From an uncultured Clostridia bacterium (lineage in GTDB: Bacteria > Bacillota > Clostridia > Christensenellales > Aristaeellaceae), in NCBI GenBank assembly GCA_945877525.1, contig CAMDVP010000042.1, positions 1 through 15,847 on the forward strand: a stretch of 15,847 bases of DNA, written 5' to 3'. The position numbers and the translations under genes are program-made. This document shows, one piece after another, positions 1-6,018 of the stretch. Below the pieces are notes generated by a model, which did no database searches, was not told where the DNA came from, and was given only the letters and a program-made list of their open reading frames with translations. The stretch's first letter is position 1; every line of letters starts with the position of its first letter.

Positions 1-66
1 CCTTCGGCCCTCTCGACTCCCGTTTCGCGAGAGGTGGGGCAGGTTCCTTCTTTCGTTTTGCGTGTG
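1..66. repeat. 66-bp direct repeat, copy 1
   Basis: This stretch recurs at 163-228 with 64 of 66 bases identical (differences at 56/218 and 63/225), a period of 162 bp. It contains an inverted repeat of CCTCTCG (9-15) and CGAGAGG (28-34). It starts at the window edge, so the array probably continues upstream. No coding frame is supported here. Confidence 0.9.
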
Positions 67-73
67 CAAGGCC

Positions 74-149
74 CAAGGGGCGCTGCCCCTTGAGAAACCC
101 CGCCAGAGGGCGCTGCCCTCTGGACTCCCGGTCAGGGCGCTGCCCTGAC
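74..149. repeat. Three short palindromes sharing a GGGC-GCT-GCCC core
   Basis: Three perfect hairpins follow one another, all with the same GCT loop but different outer stem bases: 74-92 (8-bp stem beginning CAAGGGGC), 103-123 (9-bp stem beginning CCAGAGGGC) and 131-149 (8-bp stem beginning GTCAGGGC). Spacers are short and end in CCCG or similar. Stems that differ outside the core yet stay self-complementary imply that pairing, not sequence, is preserved. The array looks like a REP/BIME-type intergenic element; its role is unknown. None of the hairpins is followed by a T-run, so they are poor intrinsic terminators. Confidence 0.85.
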
Positions 150-158
150 AACCCGCGA

Positions 159-228
159 AGGGCCTTCGGCCCTCTCGACTCCCGTTTCGCGAGAGGTGGG
201 GCAGGTTCCTTCTTTCGCTTTGCGCGTG
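159..228. repeat. 66-bp direct repeat copy 2 with overlapping hairpins
   Basis: Copy 2 of the direct repeat spans 163-228. A fourth small palindrome (AGGGCC-TTC-GGCCCT, 159-173) overlaps its start, and a 7-bp stem CCTCTCG/CGAGAGG (171-177 with 190-196, 12-nt loop) lies inside. The two stems share bases 171-173, so they are alternative folds. From 229 to about 310 the DNA turns AT-rich and I see no gene in it. Confidence 0.85.
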
Positions 229-310
229 TTTATTTTCCGATACATTAGAGGTTTTGTCAAGAAGATCTGCGGGAAATGGTGGATTTATTTCCTTTTTATA
301 TAAAGGGAAA

Positions 311-333
311 CCCGCCGGATGGTCTCCGGCGGG
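311..333 (-). terminator. Terminator after uraA
   Basis: A 9-bp perfect stem (CCCGCCGGA 311-319 with TCCGGCGGG 325-333) and a 5-nt loop lie 24 bp beyond the uraA stop. Read on the minus strand it is followed by TTTCCCTTTAT, an interrupted T-run. It most likely ends the pyrR-uraA transcript. Confidence 0.75.
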
Positions 334-356
334 CGTAAAAGGGCAATCTGTCTGAA

Positions 357-1700
357 TCAGACCTTGAAGTTCACGGACTTGTCGCCCTGGTCGTTCTTGC
401 CGAACACATAGTCGTTACCGGGCAGCACAGCATTGAGGATGATGCCCACCAGCGCGGCCACGGCCAGGCCGGACAGGCTGATCTGGATGCCGAACACGGT
501 GAAGGCGATGGCACCGGCGTTGGAGAAGTTGATACCCAGGGCCAGGGCCATGATCAGCGCGGCGATGATAACGTTGCGGCTCTTGGTGAAGTCCACCTGG
601 TTTTCCACCACGTTGCGCACGCCCACAGCGGAGATCATGCCGTAGAGGATCAGGCTCACGCCGCCGATGGTGGCGGTGGGCATGCAGGACACCAGCGCAG
701 CAAACTTCGGGCAGAAGGAGAACAGCACAGCGATGATGGCCGCCAGGCGCACCACCTTGGGATCGTACACCTTGGTCAGGGCCAGCACGCCGGTGTTTTC
801 ACCGTAAGTGGTGTTGGCGGGAGCGCCGAACAGGGCCGCCATGGCGGTGGCCAGGCCGTCGCCCAGCAGGCTGCGGTGCAGGCCGGGATCAGCGATGAAG
901 TTCTGCTCCACGGTGGAGGAGATGGCGCACATATCACCGATATGCTCAATGATGGTCGCCAGGGCGATGGGCATCATCATGGCGATGGCAGAGGCCAGCA
1001 GGCCGCCGTTCACGCCGTCGGTGGCGAAGGCGAACACGGTGTCCTTCAGTTCGAAGGGCAGGCCCACCCAGGCAGCGTCAGCCACCTTGGAGAAGTCCAC
1101 CTGGCCGCACAGGGCCGCCACCACATAGGAGCCGACCACGCCCAGCAGGATGGGGATGATCTTGATCATGCCCTTGCCCCAGATGTTGCACACCACCACG
1201 ATGGCCACGGCCAGCAGGGCGACAGGCCAGTTGGCAGCGCAGTTGTTGATGGCGGAGTTGGCCAGGGTGATGCCGATGCAGATGATGATGGGGCCAGTCA
1301 CAATGGGCGGGAAGAACCGCATGACCTTGGAGGGGCCGAAGGCCTTGAACAGCCCGGACAGAATCACATACAGCAGACCCGCGCAGGCCACGCCCACGCC
1401 GGCGTAGGGAATCCAGTTCACAGCGGCGGCGCCCTCAGCCAGGCCGGCGTTGTAGTTGCTGACCAGGCTGTTCACGGCAAAGTAGCCGCCCAGGAACGCG
1501 AAAGAGGAGCCCAGGAACGCGGGCACCTTCCGCTTGGTAAGCAGGTGAAACAGCAGCGTGCCCAGTCCGGCAAACAGCAGCGTGGCGCTCACGCTCAGGC
1601 CGGTGAGGGTGGGCACCAGCACCGTCGCGCCGAACATGGCGAATACGTGCTGGAAGCCAAGGAGGAGCATCTTCGCGGGTGACTGTTTGGCATTGGTCAT
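357..1700 (-). CDS. uraA: Uracil permease, NCS2 family
   Basis: The 447-residue protein is an integral membrane nucleobase:cation symporter of the NCS2 family and should import uracil for salvage. The N-terminus carries the family stretch QHVFAMFGATVLVP (residues 17-30), and hydrophobic segments run through the whole length as expected for about 14 membrane helices. IEHIGD (Glu252) and YGENTGV (Glu301) are 49 residues apart, the same spacing as the substrate-binding Glu241 and Glu290 of E. coli UraA. The ATG at 1700 has an AAGGAAGGAA-like site just upstream. It lies 79 bp downstream of pyrR, with only a small hairpin (CCGGC/GCCGG) between, so both are probably one transcript under PyrR control. 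I see no second PyrR loop in the short gap. Uracil specificity rather than xanthine is inferred from the motifs and the pyrR partner. Confidence 0.93.
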   Translation of the reverse strand: MTNAKQSPAKMLLLGFQHVFAMFGATVLVPTLTGLSVSATLLFAGLGTLLFHLLTKRKVPAFLGSSFAFLGGYFAVNSLVSNYNAGLAEGAAAVNWIPYAGVGVACAGLLYVILSGLFKAFGPSKVMRFFPPIVTGPIIICIGITLANSAINNCAANWPVALLAVAIVVVCNIWGKGMIKIIPILLGVVGSYVVAALCGQVDFSKVADAAWVGLPFELKDTVFAFATDGVNGGLLASAIAMMMPIALATIIEHIGDMCAISSTVEQNFIADPGLHRSLLGDGLATAMAALFGAPANTTYGENTGVLALTKVYDPKVVRLAAIIAVLFSFCPKFAALVSCMPTATIGGVSLILYGMISAVGVRNVVENQVDFTKSRNVIIAALIMALALGINFSNAGAIAFTVFGIQISLSGLAVAALVGIILNAVLPGNDYVFGKNDQGDKSVNFKV

Positions 1701-1779
1701 GGGTCGATTCCTTCCTTCCTCGTCCGTACATGTAACAATGATCTATGACAACCGGCGCAGGCCGGGCATCATCATGGGG

Positions 1780-2322
1780 TTACCTTGCGTTATACAGCGC
1801 CACGCCGTCGCCGCCGTCGATTTCCTCCAGCTGCACGCCGATGCGCTCGCTCTGGGCGGTGGGGACGTTCTTGCCCACATAGTCGGGGCGGATGGGCAGC
1901 TCCCGGTGGCCGCGGTCGATCAGCACGGCCAGGCGGATCTTTGCGGCACGGCCCTGATCCAGGATGGCGTCCATGGCGGCGCGGACGGTGCGGCCGGTGT
2001 GCAGCACATCGTCCACCAGCACCACTGTGCGCCCGGTCACATCCACGGGGAGGATCTGCCGCTCCACCTTTACCTCCCGGTGGGACAGATCGTCGCGGTA
2101 CATGGCAATGTCCACCTCGCCCACGGGAATCTTCACATGCTCATACTGTTCGATAATATCCGCCAGCCGCTGGGCCAGGGGCACGCCCCTGCGGCGGATA
2201 CCCACCAGCACCACGTTGTCCAGGGGAGCAAGCTGCTCCATGATTTCGTGGGCCATGCGGGTCAGCGCCCGCGCAATGCCCTCGCCGTTCATCAGCTGTG
2301 CCTTGGGAATTCCGCCTGCCAT
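1780..2322 (-). CDS. pyrR: Bifunctional pyrimidine operon regulator / uracil phosphoribosyltransferase PyrR
   Basis: The 180-residue protein has the size and motifs of PyrR. In this family, UMP-bound PyrR binds a hairpin in pyr mRNA leaders and promotes termination; many members also convert uracil and PRPP to UMP. The PRPP-binding loop VVLVDDVLHTGRT is at residues 100-112, preceded by VGIRRRGVPLA (40-50), and YRDDL follows the substrate region (75-79). The start is set at 2322 because GGAGG lies 8-12 bp upstream and the length then matches the family; an in-frame open extension up to 2616 crosses the leader hairpins and the promoter and is not coding. It is the first gene of the operon with uraA, and a PyrR-binding loop plus terminator in its own leader imply autoregulation. 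Confidence 0.95.
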   Translation of the reverse strand: MAGGIPKAQLMNGEGIARALTRMAHEIMEQLAPLDNVVLVGIRRRGVPLAQRLADIIEQYEHVKIPVGEVDIAMYRDDLSHREVKVERQILPVDVTGRTVVLVDDVLHTGRTVRAAMDAILDQGRAAKIRLAVLIDRGHRELPIRPDYVGKNVPTAQSERIGVQLEEIDGGDGVALYNAR

Positions 2323-2345
2323 ACCGGCACCTCCTTGCGCGACAT

Positions 2346-2379
2346 AAAGAAAACGCCTTCTCCGCAGCAGGAAAAGGCG
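2346..2379 (-). terminator. Attenuator terminator in the pyrR leader
   Basis: On the minus strand CGCCTTTTCC pairs with GGAGAAGGCG (2379-2370 with 2363-2354; 10 bp including one G-U pair, 6-nt loop) and is followed by TTTTCTTT. It sits between the PyrR-binding loop and the pyrR start. The 3' half of that loop (GGAAAGG then ACGC) is complementary to the 5' half of this stem (GCGCCTTTTCC), so an antiterminator that excludes both structures can form, as in known pyr leaders. Confidence 0.85.
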
Positions 2380-2411
2380 CACATTCGCACTATCATCTTT
2401 GATGTCTGCGT

Positions 2412-2446
2412 ACCTTTCCAGCCTCGCGGTGCTGTCCTTAAAGGAT
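2412..2446 (-). promoter_or_regulatory. PyrR-binding loop (anti-antiterminator) in the leader RNA
   Basis: Read on the minus strand, a lower stem CCTTT/AAAGG and an upper stem CAGC/GCTG enclose the loop ACCGCGAG, with an A/G-rich internal bulge AAGGA on the 5' side. This matches the layout of pyr binding loops, whose consensus upper part is ACAG-UCCAGAGAGGCUG; here the GAGGCUG half is kept. Positional order (promoter, loop, terminator, pyrR) supports the call. Confidence 0.85.
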
Positions 2447-2466
2447 TGCTCTGACAACCGTGGGGG

Positions 2467-2495
2467 AGTATAGCACGTTTTTGCCGATTTGTAAA
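2467..2495 (-). promoter_or_regulatory. Sigma-A type promoter of pyrR-uraA
   Basis: On the minus strand TTTACA (2495-2490) and TATACT (2472-2467) are separated by exactly 17 bp, each 5 of 6 to consensus. Transcription should begin near 2460, giving a leader of about 140 nt that contains the PyrR loop and the terminator. Confidence 0.85.
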
Positions 2496-2544
2496 GAGAA
2501 TCTGAACGATTTCTCCAAAATTTCCGCAAAGTTCGCGCTTTTGC

Positions 2545-2573
2545 TTGACAGAGTGGGAATATTGTATTATTCT
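2545..2573 (+). promoter_or_regulatory. Sigma-A type promoter of the gntR operon
   Basis: TTGACA (2545-2550, perfect -35) is followed after 17 bp by TATTCT (2568-2573). The start site should lie near 2580, about 64 bp before the gntR ATG. The promoter stands back to back with that of pyrR, 49 bp between the two -35 boxes. Confidence 0.75.
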
Positions 2574-2582
2574 TGTATACAA
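2573..2582. promoter_or_regulatory. Palindromic operator, probable GntR/FCD autoregulation site
   Basis: TTGTATACAA is a perfect 10-bp palindrome with the GT-(TA)-AC core typical of sites bound by FadR-subfamily GntR regulators. It begins at the last base of the -10 box and covers the expected transcription start, a position fit for repression by the regulator encoded directly downstream. I noticed no second copy in the window. Confidence 0.65.
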
Positions 2583-2643
2583 AATGCAGACAATGTGCAT
2601 TTTCTCTCTTCCTCAACGCCCAATGACAAGGAGCCGATCAGCC

Positions 2644-3333
2644 ATGACCACCTCTCTGTTCCAACCGATGATGGAAAGCCGCCCTATCCGCGAGATCGCC
2701 TACGAGGTGCTGAAGCACGCGATCATCACCGGCGAAATTCCCGCCGGCGAGCGCATTGTGGAAACGGACTACGCCGAGCGCCTGCACATCAGCCGCACGC
2801 CCCTGCGGGAGGCGCTGCGCAAGCTGGAGCGCGACGGACTGGTGGAATATGTGCTGCGCCGGGGCGTGGTGGTGCGCGCCTTCACCATTGCCGATGTGGA
2901 GGAAATCTACACCATCCGCAACGCCCTGGAAATGCTGACCCTTCCGGCCATCATCCGCAACGCCACCGGGGAGGACATCGCCGGTCTGAAGGAGCGCCTG
3001 CGGGAGATGGACGAGGTGATGGCGCATGGGGACATTGAAACCCTGTCGCCCATGGCCCGGGCCTTCCATAGCCAGCTGACCGCTTTGTGCCGGCAAAACC
3101 GCATTCTGCGGGTGATCGAGGGGCAGGACGAGTTCATCACCCGCTTCTCCGCCATGGCCATCCGCCAGGAAAACCGCCGCACCCAGGCCCACGAGGAGCA
3201 CTACAAGCTGGTGGAGTATGTGGAAAAGCGCGACCTGGAGCACCTGGAAAAGCTCATGCGCAAGCACATTGAGCGCAGCAAGGAAAACTGCCTTGCCGCC
3301 CTGGCCGCCCAGAAGCAGAATCGGAACGGGTGA
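2644..3333 (+). CDS. GntR family transcriptional regulator, FadR/FCD subfamily
   Basis: A 229-residue regulator with an N-terminal winged helix (about residues 15-80, including ETDYAERLHISRTPLREAL and the wing LVEYVLRRGVVVRAF) and an all-helical FCD ligand-binding domain (about 88-220). FCD metal/ligand positions appear as His in ARAFHSQL, AHEEHYKLV and MRKHIE. The start ATG at 2644 has AAGGAG 10 bp upstream; in-frame ATGs at 2545 and 2623 lie on the promoter or lack a ribosome site. It is first in a tight run with a PHP phosphoesterase (8-bp gap) and an oligoendopeptidase (2-bp gap), so it may control these two in response to a small carboxylate or sugar-acid ligand, which is inference. The TTGTATACAA palindrome over its own start site points to autoregulation. 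Confidence 0.9.
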   Translation: MTTSLFQPMMESRPIREIAYEVLKHAIITGEIPAGERIVETDYAERLHISRTPLREALRKLERDGLVEYVLRRGVVVRAFTIADVEEIYTIRNALEMLTLPAIIRNATGEDIAGLKERLREMDEVMAHGDIETLSPMARAFHSQLTALCRQNRILRVIEGQDEFITRFSAMAIRQENRRTQAHEEHYKLVEYVEKRDLEHLEKLMRKHIERSKENCLAALAAQKQNRNG

Positions 3334-3341
3334 TTTGTGCC

Positions 3342-4130
3342 ATGAAAGCAAATTATCATACCCACACCGTCCGCTGCCAGCACGCCATGGGCAGGGACGA
3401 GGACTATGTCCGCGCCGCGCTGGAGGCGGGCTTTGAAGAGCTGGGCTTTTCCGACCACATGCCCTGGCCCTTCGGAGGCGGGTTTGTCAGCAGCATCCGC
3501 ATGGGCATGGCGGATTTGCCCGGATACATTGCTTCCGTACATAGGCTCCAGGGAGCATACGCCGGACGCATCCGCATCCGCCTGGGGCTGGAAAGCGAAT
3601 ATTTCCCCCGCTACCGCGACCACATGCTGCGGCTGCGGGACGGGGGGATTTCCTATTACATTCTCGGTCAGCACTATGCCGACAGCGAGGAGGACAACCC
3701 CTATGTGGGCATAGAATGCATGACCGACGAGGGCGTTCTGCGCTATGCGGAAAGCACGGTGCGGGCCATCCGCACGGGGCTGTTCTGCTATGTGGCGCAC
3801 CCCGATCTGTTCATGCGCCACCGGGACGACGGAGAGTTTTCCCCTGCCTGCGAGCAGGCCACGGACATGATCTGCCAGGCTGCCCGAGAGGCGGACATGC
3901 CCCTTGAGTACAATCTGTTGGGGCTTCAAAGCGGCCTGCGGGGACACTTCCGCGGGTATCCGTCAAAGCCCTTCTGGCAGTACGCGAAAAAATATGACAA
4001 TACGGTGATCCTTGGGACAGACGCCCACGACCCCGCGCTGCTGGCTGACACCTCCCTGTGGGAGACCGGTCGGGCCGAGGTCACCGGGATGGGCTACCGC
4101 CTGACGGAAAACCTGAAAATGGAGGAATAA
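3342..4130 (+). CDS. PHP-domain phosphoesterase, histidinol-phosphatase (HisK/HisJ-type) family
   Basis: The 262-residue protein has the metal-binding signature of the PHP superfamily: HTHT at residues 6-9, FSDH (Asp38, His39), LGLESEY (Glu84), GQHY (His111), AHPDLF (His153) and GTDAHDP (Asp227, His229). The overall pattern, starting YHTHTVRCQHA, matches proteins annotated as histidinol phosphatase, which remove phosphate from L-histidinol phosphate in the cytoplasm. No other his gene lies near, so the true substrate may differ. The ATG at 3342 is chosen because the HTHT motif of this family sits a few residues from the start; the ribosome site is weak (GGGTGAT) and a GTG at 3330 overlapping the gntR stop is possible. 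Translation may be coupled to gntR. Confidence 0.85.
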   Translation: MKANYHTHTVRCQHAMGRDEDYVRAALEAGFEELGFSDHMPWPFGGGFVSSIRMGMADLPGYIASVHRLQGAYAGRIRIRLGLESEYFPRYRDHMLRLRDGGISYYILGQHYADSEEDNPYVGIECMTDEGVLRYAESTVRAIRTGLFCYVAHPDLFMRHRDDGEFSPACEQATDMICQAAREADMPLEYNLLGLQSGLRGHFRGYPSKPFWQYAKKYDNTVILGTDAHDPALLADTSLWETGRAEVTGMGYRLTENLKMEE

Positions 4131-4132
4131 CC

Positions 4133-5887
4133 ATGGACGGCAAGTGGGATCTTTCTTTCCTGTACACAAGCTTTGAGGACGAAGCTTTTTTGCGGGACAT
4201 GGCCGCCCTGCCCGGGGCCATCCGGACCCAGCGGGACATTCTGGAGGACAAATCGCTGGATGACCTGGCCCGGCTGGAAAAGCTGGTGCAGGCCGGTGAG
4301 AGTCTCAGCGCCCTGGCCGACCGCCTGGGCAGCTTCATCTTCCTTACCCAGGCCGTGGACGCGGAAAACGAGCGCGCCAACCTGTACGGCGACAAGTTCT
4401 CCCTGCTCATGAACGACGCCCGGCTGGTGGATTCCGACATCACCCGCTATGTGGGAAGCGTTGCCAACCTGGAGGAACTGATTACCACCTCCGGCGTGCT
4501 GCAGCCGGTGGCCTTCTTCCTGCGGGAAATGGCGGACAACTGCCGCCACACCATCGCCCCCGAATTGGAGCCTTGGATGCTGGAAATGAGTCTGTCCGGC
4601 GGACACGCCTTCAGCCAGCTGCGGGACAAGCTGGATTCCACCCATACCGTGGAATATCGCGGTCAGTCCCTGCCCCTGCCTGCGGTGCGGGGCATGGCCT
4701 ATGACCCGGACGCCTCTGTCCGCAAGGACGCCTACGAGGCGGAGCTGGCCTCCTACCGCAAGATCGAGCTGCCCATGAGCTACTGCCTGAACAGCGTTAA
4801 GCAGGAGGCCCGCACCCTGGCCAAGGCGAAGCACTTCGACTCTGTGCTGGACATGACCCTTCACGACAGCCGCATGGATCGCGCGACCCTGGACGCCATG
4901 CTGGGCGCGATGCAGGAATATCTGCCCCATTTCCGCCGCTACCTGCGGGCCAAGGCCAGGCTGCTGGGCCATGAAAACGGCCTGCCCTTCTACGACCTGT
5001 TTGCCCCGGTGGGCAAGGCCGTGCGCACCTACACCATCGACGAGGCCAAGGCTAAGCTGATGGAGGAGCTGGGCAAGTTCAATCCGGAAATGGCCGTCTT
5101 CGTGGGCCATGCCTTCGCGAATCGGTGGATTGACCTGTATCCCCGGGAGGGAAAGACCGGTGGCGCCTTCTGCTCCGGGGTGCACTATGCCGACCGCAGC
5201 CTGGTCATGACCAATTTCCAGGGCAGCTTCTCGGATGTGAGCACCATTGCCCATGAGCTGGGCCATGCCTGGCACAACCGCTGTATGGCCGGTCTGCCCT
5301 ACCTGGCCACCGACACGCCCATGCCCCTGGCGGAAACGGCCTCCATCTTCAACGAGACTATTCTGGCTCATCAGGTGCTGAAAACCGCGGCCCCCGAGGA
5401 GCAGCTGACCCTGCTGGACGCCACGCTGACCGAATCCACCCAGACCATTGTGGATATTCTCAGCCGCTACCTGTTTGAAACAGAGGTCATCGACACCCGC
5501 GCCGATCACGCCATGACGGTGGATGAACTGAAGGACGCCATGCTCCGCGCCCAGGACGCCACCTACGGCGACGGGCTGGATCCCGAGAAGCGGCACCCCT
5601 ACATGTGGGCCTGCAAGAGCCACTACTATTCCTCCGGCCTGAACTTCTACAATTTCCCTTACGCCTTTGGCGAGCTGTTCGGCAAGGGTGTGTTCGCCCT
5701 GTACCTCAAGGAGGGCTCCGCCTTTGTGCCGGCCTATAACCGGCTGCTGCGCTCCTGCGGCTCTGCGCCGGTGGCGGAGGTAGCCGCCAGCGTGGGCATC
5801 GACGTGCGCAACCGCGACTTCTGGCGTGCCAGCCTGGAGGTTATCAAAGATGAAATCGACCGCTTCTGCGCCCTGTGCGAGCGGTAA
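4133..5887 (+). CDS. pepF: M3B family oligoendopeptidase (PepF type)
   Basis: A 584-residue zinc metallopeptidase, close to the usual ~600 of oligoendopeptidase F. The catalytic site is HELGH at residues 374-378 with the third zinc ligand in ETASIFNE (Glu401). The N-terminal ~200 residues correspond to the helical oligopeptidase-F N-terminal domain, and the C-terminal part includes SHYYSSGLNFYNFPYAFGELF, a typical M3B stretch. There is no signal peptide, so it should cut short peptides in the cytoplasm. The start at 4133 follows GGAGGA (4121-4126), which lies in the last codons of the preceding gene; the gap between genes is 2 bp. A longer open frame from 4058 lies inside the upstream gene and is not used. 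A terminator follows 30 bp after the stop. Confidence 0.95.
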   Translation: MDGKWDLSFLYTSFEDEAFLRDMAALPGAIRTQRDILEDKSLDDLARLEKLVQAGESLSALADRLGSFIFLTQAVDAENERANLYGDKFSLLMNDARLVDSDITRYVGSVANLEELITTSGVLQPVAFFLREMADNCRHTIAPELEPWMLEMSLSGGHAFSQLRDKLDSTHTVEYRGQSLPLPAVRGMAYDPDASVRKDAYEAELASYRKIELPMSYCLNSVKQEARTLAKAKHFDSVLDMTLHDSRMDRATLDAMLGAMQEYLPHFRRYLRAKARLLGHENGLPFYDLFAPVGKAVRTYTIDEAKAKLMEELGKFNPEMAVFVGHAFANRWIDLYPREGKTGGAFCSGVHYADRSLVMTNFQGSFSDVSTIAHELGHAWHNRCMAGLPYLATDTPMPLAETASIFNETILAHQVLKTAAPEEQLTLLDATLTESTQTIVDILSRYLFETEVIDTRADHAMTVDELKDAMLRAQDATYGDGLDPEKRHPYMWACKSHYYSSGLNFYNFPYAFGELFGKGVFALYLKEGSAFVPAYNRLLRSCGSAPVAEVAASVGIDVRNRDFWRASLEVIKDEIDRFCALCER

Positions 5888-5917
5888 GACATCATCCTCT
5901 TTTCCCTGTACGACAGA

Positions 5918-5948
5918 GGACTCCGCAGTGTGTGCGGAGCCCTTTTTT
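5918..5948 (+). terminator. Intrinsic terminator after pepF
   Basis: CTCCGCA and TGCGGAG form a 7-bp stem with a GTGTG loop, lengthened by GG/CC beyond one A-C mismatch, then a run of six T (5943-5948). It ends the gntR-PHP-pepF transcript. Confidence 0.9.
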
Positions 5949-5956
5949 GATGCTTT

Positions 5957-6018
5957 ATACTATTCTCAAATGAAAAATTCGCTTCGTATCTTGTGCCAGT
6001 TGAATTTGAGAATAGTAT
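5957..6018. repeat. 62-bp element with 15-bp perfect inverted ends
   Basis: ATACTATTCTCAAAT (5957-5971) and ATTTGAGAATAGTAT (6004-6018) are perfect inverted copies around a 32-nt centre that is not itself symmetrical. If the element is taken as beginning CTATTC and ending GAATAG, a TA dinucleotide flanks each end, as after insertion by IS630/Tc1-type transposases; the palindrome itself makes TA-TA unavoidable, so this is only suggestive. No T-run follows on either strand. The right arm touches the stop codon of the glycoside hydrolase gene. Confidence 0.8.

Noticed and set aside
1..228. Repeat cluster as a CRISPR array
   Set aside because: Only two copies of a 66-bp unit, a 96-bp interval made of palindromes rather than spacers, and no cas genes.
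876..1682. 268-codon plus-strand open frame rich in His and Gln
   Set aside because: Antisense to uraA, whose membrane-protein content and NCS2 motifs are clear; composition is the usual shadow of a GC-rich gene.
2323..2616. N-terminal extension of pyrR to 278 codons
   Set aside because: It covers the promoter, PyrR loop and terminator, while the start at 2322 has a good ribosome site and gives family length.
4094..5623. 509-codon minus-strand open frame
   Set aside because: Antisense to the well-supported M3 peptidase; no recognisable motifs and a low-complexity Gly/His/Gln composition.
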